Source: an uncultured Allorhizobium sp. (lineage in GTDB: Bacteria > Pseudomonadota > Alphaproteobacteria > Rhizobiales > Rhizobiaceae). From it: a stretch of DNA of 64,000 nt. Below are positions 17,781 through 26,028 of this stretch, one piece after another. The DNA lies in assembly GCA_958439205.1 (NCBI GenBank), contig OY288189.1, positions 1,186,001-1,250,000 of the forward strand, read 5' to 3'. Position 1 is the stretch's first letter, and every line of letters begins with the position of its first letter. The position numbers were made by a program, and so were the translations under genes. The notes beneath the pieces were generated by a model. The model made no database searches. It saw only the letters and a list, made by a program, of their open reading frames with translations, and was not told the DNA's origin.

Positions 17781-18701
17781 TCAACCGCTTGCCGGACGTC
17801 GCTCGCTGAAGGTTCTTGCTTGCTCCAGGATCCAGGCGGCAAAGGTGCTGGCTGGCCCATAAGCCATCTTCGACAGGGGGCGAACGAGGTAATAGGCGCT
17901 CGCACTTTTCACCTCGTGATCCCAGGCGCGGACCAGCTGGCCGCTCGCCAGTTCCGGCTCGATCAAGAAGGTCGGGACCAACGCAATGCCGAGGCCGGCA
18001 TGGCAGGCTTGGACGACATTGGAGAACTGCTCGAAGCGCATGCCGCCGCCTCGGCCTTCGCCGATGTCGAGGCTCGCGAACCACTGCTCCCAGGCGCGTG
18101 GACGCGAGGCCATGTCGAACAGGGGCTTTGTCAGCAGGTCTTCAGGCCGCTTTACGGGGTTTTCCGCGAGGAATGTAGGGCTGCAGACGGGCGCCACCAT
18201 CTCATGCATGAGGAACTGGCAATCTGTGCCGGGCCAGTTCGGTTCGCCGATATGAATGGCTGCATCGAGGCCCGATCCCTCGAAATCGAACTGGCCGATG
18301 CGGGTGGCGAAGTCCATGATGATTGCCGGGTTCTTCGACAGGAAATCCGGCATGCGCGGCATCAGCCAGCGGGTGCCGAATGTCGGCAGGATGGCGAGCC
18401 GCAAATGGGTGTCGTCACGGGTGGCCATGGCTTCGAGCGAGAGCGTGCGGATCGTGGCCAACGCGTCGCCGATACCCTTGGCGTATGTGCGGCCGATCGA
18501 GGTCAGCTCGACGCCTCTGTTGGTGCGCTCGAAGAGCCGGACGCCTAGCTGGTCTTCTAATAGCCCGATCTGGCGGCTGATGGCACCCTGCGTGAGCGCC
18601 AATTCATTGGCCGCAGCCGAAAAGCTGCCGAGCTTTGCGACGGAATCAAAGGCGGCAAGTGCGCTGGTGGAGGGGAGGAATCGGCGTTGGTGTGTGAGCA
18701 T
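17781..18701 (-). CDS. LysR-family regulator divergent from gcdH
   Basis: 306 residues. HTH at about 15-75 (AFDSVAKLGSFSAAANEL, then TQGAISRQIGLLEDQLG), followed by a LysR effector domain of the GcvA type (LRLAILPTFGTRWLMPRM). It is divergent from glutaryl-CoA dehydrogenase with 88 bp between, containing a TGAGTA/TACTCA dyad. In Pseudomonas an analogous LysR protein, GcdR, activates gcdH in response to glutarate, so the same job is inferred here. It resembles the regulator at 33632-34525. Confidence 0.85.
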   Translation of the reverse strand: MLTHQRRFLPSTSALAAFDSVAKLGSFSAAANELALTQGAISRQIGLLEDQLGVRLFERTNRGVELTSIGRTYAKGIGDALATIRTLSLEAMATRDDTHLRLAILPTFGTRWLMPRMPDFLSKNPAIIMDFATRIGQFDFEGSGLDAAIHIGEPNWPGTDCQFLMHEMVAPVCSPTFLAENPVKRPEDLLTKPLFDMASRPRAWEQWFASLDIGEGRGGGMRFEQFSNVVQACHAGLGIALVPTFLIEPELASGQLVRAWDHEVKSASAYYLVRPLSKMAYGPASTFAAWILEQARTFSERRPASG

Positions 18702-18728
18702 GCGATATGAATAGACCTAATAGCAACA

Positions 18729-18756
18729 TGAGTAAACATGGCTTGAATTCTACTCA
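18729..18756. promoter_or_regulatory. Candidate LysR operator upstream of gcdH
   Basis: TGAGTA (18729-18734), 16 bp, TACTCA (18751-18756), midway between the divergent starts. Position fits a LysR activation site; no experimental link. Confidence 0.4.
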
Positions 18757-18789
18757 GTCATGAGCAATCTGGGATAACGAAACAAATGG

Positions 18790-19986
18790 ATGAGACCGAT
18801 GAGCGAGATGCAGCCCTTTTCCTGGAGTGATCCTTTCCTGATGTCCGAGGTCCTGAACGAGGACGAGCGTATGATCCAGGATGCAGCGGCAGCCTTTGCT
18901 CAGGCCGAGCTCGCACCGCGGGTCTCGGACGCCTATCTCGGTGAAACGGTCGAGCCGGAGCTCTTTCGGCTGATGGGGCAGGCCGGGCTTCTCGGCGTCA
19001 CGCTGCCGGAGAAATATGGTGCGGCGGGCGCCAATTATGTGTCCTACGGCCTCGTCGCGCGTGAAATCGAGCGCATCGACTCGGGCTATCGCTCTATGAT
19101 GAGCGTGCAGTCGTCGCTCGTCATCTATCCGATCTATGCCTATGGCTCCGAGGAGCAGAAGGACAAGTATCTGCCGGGTCTCGTTTCGGGCGAACTCATC
19201 GGCTGCTTTGGCCTGACCGAACCGGATGCCGGCTCGGATCCGGGTGGCATGAAGACCCGCGCTGAGAAGATCGAGGGCGGTTACCGCTTGCGCGGCGCCA
19301 AGATGTGGATCTCGAATTCCCCGATCGCCGATGTCTTCGTCGTCTGGGCGAAGTCCGAGGCGCATGGCGGCGAGATCCGTGGCTTCATCCTCGAAAAGGG
19401 GATGAAGGGTCTGTCGGCGCCGAAGATCGGCGGCAAGCTTTCGCTTCGCGCTTCGGTCACCGGCGAAATCGTCATGGACGGCGTTGAAGTCGGTGAAGAT
19501 GCGCTTCTGCCAAACGTATCCGGCCTCAAGGGCCCCTTCGGCTGCCTCAACCGCGCCCGCTACGGCATCTCCTGGGGTGTTCTCGGCGCGGCCGAGGATT
19601 GCTGGCATCGTGCTCGCCAGTATGGCCTTGACCGCAAACAGTTCGGCAAGCCGCTGGCCGGCACGCAGCTGTTCCAGAAGAAGCTCGCCGACATGCAGAC
19701 GGAGATCGCACTTGGTCTACTCGGCTCGCTGCGCGTCGGTCGCTTGATGGACGAACACCAGTTCGCGCCGGAGATGATCTCGATCGTCAAGCGCAACAAT
19801 TGCGGCAAGGCGCTCGACATCGCCCGCATGGCACGCGACATGCACGGCGGCAACGGCATCCAGATCGAGTACCATGTCATGCGCCATGCGCAGAACCTGG
19901 AAACCGTGAACACCTATGAGGGCACGCATGACGTGCATGCTCTTATCCTGGGGCGTGCCCAGACCGGTATTCAGGCGTTCTTCTGA
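18790..19986 (+). CDS. gcdH: Glutaryl-CoA dehydrogenase
   Basis: 398 residues of acyl-CoA dehydrogenase fold. The GcdH-typical segment [19 protein letters not shown] (FAD/substrate loop) and the C-terminal [16 protein letters not shown] with the catalytic glutamate are both present. It oxidises and decarboxylates glutaryl-CoA to crotonyl-CoA in lysine, hydroxylysine and tryptophan degradation, passing electrons to ETF. The start is uncertain: ATGs at 18790 and 18799 are both possible and neither has a strong ribosome site. Monocistronic, followed by a long hairpin. Confidence 0.9.
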   Translation: MRPMSEMQPFSWSDPFLMSEVLNEDERMIQDAAAAFAQAELAPRVSDAYLGETVEPELFRLMGQAGLLGVTLPEKYGAAGANYVSYGLVAREIERIDSGYRSMMSVQSSLVIYPIYAYGSEEQKDKYLPGLVSGELIGCFGLTEPDAGSDPGGMKTRAEKIEGGYRLRGAKMWISNSPIADVFVVWAKSEAHGGEIRGFILEKGMKGLSAPKIGGKLSLRASVTGEIVMDGVEVGEDALLPNVSGLKGPFGCLNRARYGISWGVLGAAEDCWHRARQYGLDRKQFGKPLAGTQLFQKKLADMQTEIALGLLGSLRVGRLMDEHQFAPEMISIVKRNNCGKALDIARMARDMHGGNGIQIEYHVMRHAQNLETVNTYEGTHDVHALILGRAQTGIQAFF

Positions 19987-20004
19987 TCTCCTAATCGAGC
20001 CAAG

Positions 20005-20049
20005 CAGGCCGGTGCCCCCCACCCATTGATGGGTGTGGGCGCCGGCCTG
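20005..20049 (+). terminator. Long hairpin after gcdH
   Basis: CAGGCCGGTGCCC pairs with GGGCGCCGGCCTG (one G-U), with an inner CACCCAT/ATGGGTG stem. The T-run downstream is weak (TCGCATTCTTG). Confidence 0.6.
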
Positions 20050-20228
20050 TCGCATTCTTGCGACACTGTCGGAACTCCAGGATTCCAGCTTAAACATTCA
20101 TACACTTGTCGGGGCCTAGAAACACGTTCAGAAGCCCGTATGTTTGCTTTATGCTGACGTCAGGCGATTCCTGCTTGAGGAGGCAGGATGAGGTGGTTTG
20201 CACCACGGCCGGTTGTGGAGGAAGCGTC

Positions 20229-21227
20229 ATGTATGCCCTAACAGTGCTCGACCACTCAGCGCTCGAGGCGTTTCGCAACGAGCACCCCTGGCTTGAATTT
20301 CCCAAGCATGTCTCAGAGGTTTGCGTCTATTTCGACGACAATGGCGGACCGAGCCGTATCACCGCGCTCGAGGTTGGTCCGGACGGCAGTGTCGTCTCAT
20401 CCGACGTGAACCAGTTCGGTGTCGATACAATCCTCAGTCTCATCCGCTACGCCCCGCTTGGAACAGCCAAGCAGGAGGAGTGTCCCGAGGAGCGCAACAT
20501 CTGGGCCTTGCTCGAAGACCTGCCGGTTGCAGATGGCTCGCGCCCTGTGGACGAGGTCGAGGCTGAGCGGTCTGTAAAGCTGCAAGATGCCTATGCGATC
20601 CTCTACGATATTGCACTCGGCAAGCTTAAAGGCCTGCTGGCAGGGGCGCGCAACGACCGCGAGATGCAGCGTCTGTCGGATGCCATCGACAAACTGCCGG
20701 CTCGGCTCGAGCATCTGGACGATAGCCACAAGCCGCAGTTTCTCGAGATTGATCTCTGGCGTTTCGTGGCCATCCTGCGTGACGAACTGGCCATGCCAGC
20801 CGACTACGAGATCGCGTCGAGCGGCGAAGGCAAGGTGCTTTCCCGCGAGATCATCGAACAGGCCGAGACAAACGCGCTCTCCGGGCCCGTTATCCAGGCG
20901 CTGTTCGAACTTTCCCCGGTCGCCTTCTCGATCTCGAGCATCGGCCAGAAGAGCTCGCGCTATGTCCGGGTCAATCAGGCCTATCTCGACCTCGTCGGCA
21001 AAAGCTGGGACGAGATCCGGGGCAGCGAGATGGTTGCGTCCGGCGTCGTGTCTGGCAGCGAGGCCCGCGTCGAGCGTTTGATGCTGCTCGACCGCGATGG
21101 TGGTTATGTCGGGATGCGGGGAGAGATCCGGGATGCGGCGGGCAATGTCGTGCCCGTGGTAATCTCTGCCCGGCGTATTTCAGTTGCCGGGCAGCTTTAC
21201 GATTTCGAGTTGCTTCAACGCGCCTGA
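20229..21227 (+). CDS. PAS-domain protein without output domain
   Basis: 332 residues from ATG 20229, which has GGAGGAAG upstream; an earlier in-frame ATG at 20106 lacks one. The C-terminal third (about 215-332) is a PAS domain: LFELSPVAFSISSI, YVRVNQAYLDLVGKSWDEI, then the GYVGMRGEIRDAAGNVVPV strands. The N-terminal 210 residues are unfamiliar, acidic and alpha/beta, with a YALTVLDH opening. There is no kinase, GGDEF or HTH, so it may act by binding a partner. No obvious partner is adjacent. The function is unknown. Confidence 0.75.
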   Translation: MYALTVLDHSALEAFRNEHPWLEFPKHVSEVCVYFDDNGGPSRITALEVGPDGSVVSSDVNQFGVDTILSLIRYAPLGTAKQEECPEERNIWALLEDLPVADGSRPVDEVEAERSVKLQDAYAILYDIALGKLKGLLAGARNDREMQRLSDAIDKLPARLEHLDDSHKPQFLEIDLWRFVAILRDELAMPADYEIASSGEGKVLSREIIEQAETNALSGPVIQALFELSPVAFSISSIGQKSSRYVRVNQAYLDLVGKSWDEIRGSEMVASGVVSGSEARVERLMLLDRDGGYVGMRGEIRDAAGNVVPVVISARRISVAGQLYDFELLQRA

Positions 21228-21245
21228 CAGGCCCGATCGAGTAGA

Positions 21246-23324
21246 TCAGGCACGCCGGAAGAGAGCGAGAGATCTTGCCTCAAGGCGGAAAGGCTTGCCT
21301 TCCTCGGCGACATCGCCGTGCCGCTCGACGTCGAACGTGCTTAGCTCAAGCAGCCAGCTGCCGCCGCCCGTGTCGGGAAGGCTGAAATCGATGTCCTCCC
21401 CAACCGGGTTGAACAGCATCAGGACTTCCGGCCAGGCGCCTTCCTCTGCTTCGAGATCCTGACGCTGGAGTTTCAGCGCCAGCGGGTTGCCATCGAGCCA
21501 GTGCTCCGCCTCCTGATGGCCACCCCCGACATTGTACCAGTCGATGATAGTGCCGTCGCGCCAGCTTTCACGACGCAGCAGCGGCTGGGTCTTGCGCAGC
21601 GCAATCACACGGCGGCTGAATTCCCTGAGGTCTTCGCAGGACTCCGGTAGGTCTTCCCAGTGCAGCCAGCTGATTTCGCTGTCCTGGCAATAGCCGTTGT
21701 TGTTGCCCATCTGCGAGCGCCCGAACTCGTCGCCGGCCAGCAGCATCGGGGTGCCGTGCGAGAAGAACAACGTCGCCAGGAAGTTGCGCTTCTGGCGCTC
21801 GCGGATCGCATTGATCTCCGCGTCGTCAGTCGGTCCTTCATGGCCGTAGTTATGGCTGCGATTGTGGTCGTGGCCGTCGTTGTTGTCCTCGCCATTGGCG
21901 TCGTTGTGCTTCTGGTCGTATGAGACCAGATCGTTCAGCGTGAAACCGTCATGGGCGGTGATGAAGTTGACGCTCGCCCAGGGGCGGCGACCGCGCAAAT
22001 CGTAGATGTCGCCGGAGCCCAGGAGGCGGGCTGCGAAATCCTGAGAGGTGTTGTCGGCGTTCAGCCAGTATTCGCGGGATGAGTCCCGGTATTTGTCATT
22101 CCACTCGGCCCAGCCTGGCGGGAAGCCGCCGACCTGATAACCGCCGGGGCCGATGTCCCAAGGCTCGCCGATCAGCTTGACTTTCGACAGAACGGGATCC
22201 TGCGTTACGGAGTCGAAGAAGCCACCGCGCTGGTCGAAACCATCGGGTTCGCGACCAAGGATGGTACCCAGGTCGAAGCGGAAGCCGTCGACATGCATTT
22301 CCTCGGCCCAGTAGCGCAGGCTGTCCATCACCATCTGGAGAACCCGGGGGTGGGAGGTGTTGACCGTGTTTCCGGTGCCGGTGTCGTTGATGTAGTAGCG
22401 GTGCTGATCCGGCAGGGTGCGGTAGTAGGAGAAGTTGTCGATGCCCTTGAAAGAGAGCGTCGGTCCCAGCTCATTTCCTTCGGCGGTGTGGTTGTAGACC
22501 ACGTCCAGAATGACTTCGATGCCGGCATCATGGAAGGCGCGCACCATGTCGCGGAAGCCGATGAGGCCCTTCGGTCCGTAATAGCGGCTGGCGGGGGAGA
22601 AGAAGCCGATGGTGTTGTAGCCCCAGTAGTTTTGCAGCCCCTTGTCCATCAAGTGGCTATCATCGGGGAAGGCATGCACAGGCAGAAGCTCGATCGAGGT
22701 GATGCCGAGGCTCTTCACATAGTCGACGGCTGCCTTGTGGCCCAGGCCTTCGAATGTGCCCCTGAGGTTTTCCGGGATCGCCGGATGCAATTTGGTGAAG
22801 CCCTTCACGTGGGTTTCGTAGACGATGGTCTCTGCCCATGGAATGCGCGCGAAGCTGTTTGAAATCCGGCTCTCGTCGGGATCGACGACACGACATTTCG
22901 GTGAGCAGGACGCGCTGTCCAGCGTGTTGAAAGTGAGATCCTTATCTTCCGCATCCAGGTCGTAACCGAAATGCGCGTTCGACCAGGCGTAGTCGCCGAC
23001 GATTTCGCGCGCGTAAGGGTCGAGCAGCAGTTTGTTCGGGTTGAAGCGGTGACCGTTTTCAGGATCGTAGGGGCCGTGCACTCGGTAGCCATAAAGCTGT
23101 CCCGGTTTCACGCCCGGCAGATAGCCGTGCCAGATTTCGTTGGTGTATTCCGGAAGCTCGATGCGGGCGATCTCGACGCTGCCGCTTTCGTCGAACAGGC
23201 AAAGTTCAACACGCTCGGCATGTGCGGAAAAGAGAGCGAAGTTGGTACCCTCTCCATCGAAGCACGCGCCGAGTTGGTGCCACTGGCCCGGCGTGACATG
23301 AAAATGCGTGCTCTTGGCGTCCAT
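21246..23324 (-). CDS. glgX: Glycogen debranching enzyme
   Basis: 692 residues. ATG at 23324 with AGAGGATC upstream. An N-terminal CBM48 domain (LGACFDGEGTNFALFSAHA) precedes the GH13 barrel with its conserved regions: DVVYNHTAEG, DGFRFDLGTILGRE (nucleophile Asp), and FITAHDGFTLNDLVSY. A C-terminal beta domain begins at about 600. GlgX removes limit-dextrin branches of glycogen made by phosphorylase, in the cytoplasm. Other glg genes are not in the window, so this copy stands alone. Confidence 0.93.
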   Translation of the reverse strand: MDAKSTHFHVTPGQWHQLGACFDGEGTNFALFSAHAERVELCLFDESGSVEIARIELPEYTNEIWHGYLPGVKPGQLYGYRVHGPYDPENGHRFNPNKLLLDPYAREIVGDYAWSNAHFGYDLDAEDKDLTFNTLDSASCSPKCRVVDPDESRISNSFARIPWAETIVYETHVKGFTKLHPAIPENLRGTFEGLGHKAAVDYVKSLGITSIELLPVHAFPDDSHLMDKGLQNYWGYNTIGFFSPASRYYGPKGLIGFRDMVRAFHDAGIEVILDVVYNHTAEGNELGPTLSFKGIDNFSYYRTLPDQHRYYINDTGTGNTVNTSHPRVLQMVMDSLRYWAEEMHVDGFRFDLGTILGREPDGFDQRGGFFDSVTQDPVLSKVKLIGEPWDIGPGGYQVGGFPPGWAEWNDKYRDSSREYWLNADNTSQDFAARLLGSGDIYDLRGRRPWASVNFITAHDGFTLNDLVSYDQKHNDANGEDNNDGHDHNRSHNYGHEGPTDDAEINAIRERQKRNFLATLFFSHGTPMLLAGDEFGRSQMGNNNGYCQDSEISWLHWEDLPESCEDLREFSRRVIALRKTQPLLRRESWRDGTIIDWYNVGGGHQEAEHWLDGNPLALKLQRQDLEAEEGAWPEVLMLFNPVGEDIDFSLPDTGGGSWLLELSTFDVERHGDVAEEGKPFRLEARSLALFRRA

Positions 23325-23399
23325 CTGATCCTCTGATGTCTGGAGTTGCGCAGCTTAATTCGCAACCGCCCGCCTTTGTTCCGGTGCCGCTGGCCGTCA

Positions 23400-23424
23400 G
23401 GAACTTTCCCTCCATTCACTGGTT
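23400..23424 (+). promoter_or_regulatory. EcfG/RpoE2-type general-stress promoter
   Basis: GGAAC (23400-23404), 17 bases, GTT (23422-23424). This is an exact fit to the rhizobial general-stress consensus. The DUF3008 start codon lies 46 bp downstream. Confidence 0.6.
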
Positions 23425-23469
23425 TTCATGCCGCACCACATGAAAGCTGTGAGACGAGCGGAGATGCCA

Positions 23470-23661
23470 ATGCCAGCGAAATCGAAAGCACAACAGAAGA
23501 CTGCAGGCGCTGCATTGGCGGCCAAGCGTGGCGACGCCAAGGTCTCCGAGTTGAAGGGGGCATCCCGCAGTATGGAAAAGAGCATGACCGAAAAAGAGCT
23601 GGAAGAACTGGCCTCCACAAATCGCGCGAACAAGCCTAACCACGTGGAGAAGCAGAAATGA
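23470..23661 (+). CDS. DUF3008 small basic protein
   Basis: 63 residues from ATG 23470 with GGAGAT upstream; longer in-frame starts lack a site. The sequence begins MPAKSKAQQKTAGAALAAKR and continues with KGASRSM and MTEKELEELAS, the pattern of the DUF3008 family. It is Lys/Ala-rich, lacks Cys and membrane helices, and is of unknown function. It overlaps the SDR gene by four bases (ATGA) and is preceded by a general-stress promoter. Confidence 0.85.
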   Translation: MPAKSKAQQKTAGAALAAKRGDAKVSELKGASRSMEKSMTEKELEELASTNRANKPNHVEKQK

Positions 23662-24446
23662 ACGGTGCTGAATTCGAGGGCCAAACGGCACTGGTGACGG
23701 GGGCTGGGTCTGGCATCGGGAAGGGTGCCGCGCTCACGCTGGCGCGGGGCGGTGCCTATGTTGGCCTTTTAGGCAGGACGGAAGACGAGCTTGAAGAAAC
23801 GCTCGCCGAAATCCGTGCGGCCGGCGGCGAGGGATTGGTGCTGCTCGCCGATGTGAGCCGGGAAGACGAGATGGCCGAGGCCGTCGACCGTTTAATCAGC
23901 GAACGCAAAGCCCTCAACATCGTCGTGGCCAATGCCGGCATCAATGGGACCTGGGCGCCGATCGACGATCTTAAGCCCGACGAATTCGACAAGACGATCG
24001 CGGTCAATCTGCGCGGGACTTACCTGACCCTGCATCACACCGTGCGCCACATGAAGAAGAGCGGCGGATCAATCATCGTCATTTCCTCGATCAACGGCAC
24101 GCGCACCTTCACCACCCCGGGGGCGACCGCCTATTCTGCCACCAAGGCCGCGCAGCTCGCCATGGTGCAGCAGCTTGCGCTCGAACTCGGACGGCACGGC
24201 ATTCGCATCAATGCCATCTGTCCCGGTGCCATCGGGACAGAGATCGACGACAATACGAGCATGCGGAAGAAGCGGCAGACGGAGGTCCCCGTCGAGTTTC
24301 CGGAAGGTGACATTCCACTCACCGGCGGCGAGGCTGGCACGATCGAAGACATCGCCGAAGTGATTGGGTTTCTTGCCTCGAAGGCATCCCGACATGTCAC
24401 GGGCACGCCGATCTGGGTCGATGGAGGCCAAAGCCTGCTGCGGTGA
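23658..24446 (+). CDS. Short-chain dehydrogenase/reductase
   Basis: 262 residues, classical SDR: TGAGSGIGKG nucleotide loop at about 14-23, NAGI, catalytic YSATKAA at about 157-163, and a C-terminal GTPIWVDGG. The prominent insertion RKKRQTEVPVEFPEG precedes the substrate lid. It starts inside the DUF3008 gene (ATGA), so the two are coupled and probably induced together in stress. The substrate cannot be predicted; a sugar or polyol is one possibility. Confidence 0.85.
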   Translation: MNGAEFEGQTALVTGAGSGIGKGAALTLARGGAYVGLLGRTEDELEETLAEIRAAGGEGLVLLADVSREDEMAEAVDRLISERKALNIVVANAGINGTWAPIDDLKPDEFDKTIAVNLRGTYLTLHHTVRHMKKSGGSIIVISSINGTRTFTTPGATAYSATKAAQLAMVQQLALELGRHGIRINAICPGAIGTEIDDNTSMRKKRQTEVPVEFPEGDIPLTGGEAGTIEDIAEVIGFLASKASRHVTGTPIWVDGGQSLLR

Positions 24447-24477
24447 TCTGTTGTGCCCGCCGCCCGCCCAGCCAACG

Positions 24478-24969
24478 TCAGTCGGTGTCGCGCGGCGGCA
24501 GCGGCAGGTGACGTTCCAGCCGGTGAATCAGAAAGAGGACGGCGACTGCGAACATTGTCGCGATCAGACCGATCTGCCAGAAGCCCAGCCCGCAAGCGAG
24601 GCCGATCGACCCCGCGAACCAGAGGCCTGCACCTGTTGTCAGGCCTTTGACTTCCCCCTTGTTGAAGACGATCATCCCTGCGGCCAGGAACGCGACACCG
24701 GCGGTCACTGCTTCGATCAGACGGATGGGATCGAAGCGTGCGGCGTCACTGGAAAATGCTGCGTGATGGGTGATCTCGATGGTCAGGATGGCGACTATCG
24801 CGGCAGACAAGCAGACGAGAATGTGTGTGCGCAGGCCGGCCGCATGCGCGCGCCACTCGCGCTCGAAGCCCACGGCGGCGCCGCAGGCCAGTGCGATAAG
24901 AAGCCGCACGATGATCGCGGAGAGTTCGAGAGTGGTCGGCGTACCGAACGTCGTCAGTTCTGATGGCAT
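24478..24969 (-). CDS. MgtC/SapB-family membrane protein
   Basis: 163 residues from ATG 24969; an in-frame start at 24987 is possible. Four hydrophobic helices with the family signature ACGAAVGFEREWRAHAAGLRTH and VTAGVAFLAAGMI, GLTTGAGLW. The C-terminal soluble domain of virulence-type MgtC is absent, so this is the short SapB-like form. Inner membrane; MgtC modulates the F-ATPase under low magnesium in Salmonella. A hairpin lies 10 bp before the start. It follows the gene at 25011 on the same strand. Confidence 0.85.
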   Translation of the reverse strand: MPSELTTFGTPTTLELSAIIVRLLIALACGAAVGFEREWRAHAAGLRTHILVCLSAAIVAILTIEITHHAAFSSDAARFDPIRLIEAVTAGVAFLAAGMIVFNKGEVKGLTTGAGLWFAGSIGLACGLGFWQIGLIATMFAVAVLFLIHRLERHLPLPPRDTD

Positions 24970-24978
24970 TTGACGATC

Positions 24979-25002
24979 GACGGGCACCTGTCGGTGCCCG
25001 TC
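24979..25002 (-). promoter_or_regulatory. Hairpin immediately upstream of the MgtC-type gene
   Basis: GACGGGCACC (24979-24988) and GGTGCCCGTC (24993-25002), perfect 10-bp stem with a 4-base loop. On the minus strand no T-run follows, so it is not a classic terminator for the upstream gene. It occupies the place where the ribosome site should be. Confidence 0.5.
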
Positions 25003-25010
25003 GCCTTTGT

Positions 25011-25397
25011 TCAGTGCTTGTTTTCGGTGGCGCCTGCGGTCGAGGTGTAGGTCGCCGAGACCGGATCACTTGCCGGATAGGTGTCTTCAAGGCCTTCCTG
25101 CAGGGCGCTGCCACCGCGTTCACGGCTTTCCTGCTCCTGACGCAGGCTTTCGACGGCGTCGCTCGGCTCGGATTGATCAGACGAGGCGTCATCGCCGCCA
25201 TCTTCCGACAGGCCAAAACGGCTGGCCTGCAGCAGAACCACCTGGGCCTTGGCCAAAGCGTTGTCCCGGCTCAGGCCACCGCTCTCCGACTTTGCGAGAC
25301 GCACGGAAACGCTTTCACCGCCGTCGCCCAGGAATTCGACGAGGAAGCCCTCGGTGGCGCCGTTCGCTTCTGTGACTTCGGTGCTGATGATCTGCAT
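25011..25397 (-). CDS. Acidic small protein with C-terminal EDTYPASDPVS motif
   Basis: 128 residues, ATG 25397 preceded by TGGAGAAG. Residues 1-65 look like a compact alpha/beta domain (FLVEFLGDGGESVSVRL). Residues 66-128 are acidic and low-complexity. The segment QEGLEDTYPASDPVSAT near 99-115 resembles a short motif I recall from many rhizobial stress-related small proteins, where an E-(D/E)-T-(F/Y)-PASDP core is shared. Function unknown. A perfect general-stress promoter lies upstream. Confidence 0.7.
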   Translation of the reverse strand: MQIISTEVTEANGATEGFLVEFLGDGGESVSVRLAKSESGGLSRDNALAKAQVVLLQASRFGLSEDGGDDASSDQSEPSDAVESLRQEQESRERGGSALQEGLEDTYPASDPVSATYTSTAGATENKH

Positions 25398-25427
25398 GAC
25401 ACTTCTCCAGATTTGAGTTGGCGGAGA

Positions 25428-25452
25428 AACGCTGCACTATTCTGGATGTTCC
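25428..25452 (-). promoter_or_regulatory. EcfG/RpoE2-type promoter of the acidic small protein
   Basis: Minus strand GGAAC (25452-25448), 17 bases, GTT (25430-25428). The start codon is 31 bp downstream. Confidence 0.6.
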
Positions 25453-25479
25453 ATGGGCGCATGTAGCTTCACAGATGTG

Positions 25480-25505
25480 GGAACCATGCGCGATGGTCGT
25501 GAGTT
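25480..25505 (+). promoter_or_regulatory. Possible EcfG/RpoE2-type promoter of the response regulator
   Basis: GGAAC (25480-25484), 18 bases, GTT (25503-25505). It is divergent from the minus-strand promoter at 25452 and about 118 bp from the response-regulator start. Confidence 0.4.
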
Positions 25506-25622
25506 TGTCAGCCTCGAACGAAGTAACCGGCTTAACACATTGTTTACCATGTTGTTTGGCAATTTAAGAAAATCTGAACAAACCCCGGTTGAGGGCGTTG
25601 TGGTCGCAAAGGGAGTACGAAG

Positions 25623-26015
25623 ATGAGACCAGGACAGGCTCTAGCAATCGATACGATCCTCATCGTCGAGGACGACGTCTTCATTTCCATGGATGCAGCC
25701 GACGCTGTTGCGCGTGCTGGCGTCAACGTCATTACGACGGAAACCGTTCGGGATGCCCTGGAGATCCTCGACACGGAACACGTCTCCGGTGCGATCCTGG
25801 ACTTCAAGGTTCGTGACGGTGACGTTACGCCGATTGTTCAGCGGCTACGCCGCAGCGGCATTCCGTTCCGGATCGTCTCAGGCTCGGCGATCAAGGAGAT
25901 CGAGGAGAACGGTATCCCGCAGGCGCTGTGCGCGCCTAAACCCGCAGACTACCGGCAGGTGCTGGTTTCCCTGATGAAAGACGTGCCGCAGCTCGGTTCA
26001 CATAGCCGCCATTGA
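25623..26015 (+). CDS. Single-domain response regulator
   Basis: 130 residues, ATG 25623 with AAGGGAG upstream. It is a receiver domain only: acidic pair Asp17/Asp18 in LIVEDDVFIS, phosphoacceptor Asp60 in GAILDFKVRDG, switch Ser86 and Lys106 in APKP. There is no output domain and no adjacent kinase, so it probably acts as a phosphate sink or by protein-protein contact. A possible general-stress promoter lies upstream, which would place it near the PhyR network, though that link is inference. Confidence 0.85.
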   Translation: MRPGQALAIDTILIVEDDVFISMDAADAVARAGVNVITTETVRDALEILDTEHVSGAILDFKVRDGDVTPIVQRLRRSGIPFRIVSGSAIKEIEENGIPQALCAPKPADYRQVLVSLMKDVPQLGSHSRH

Positions 26016-26028
26016 TCGAGCGCGCAGA

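Noticed and set aside
23378..23382. GGAAC on the minus strand upstream of glgX as a stress promoter
   Set aside because: Only TT at 19 bases with no G before it; the match is too weak to list beside the better sites.
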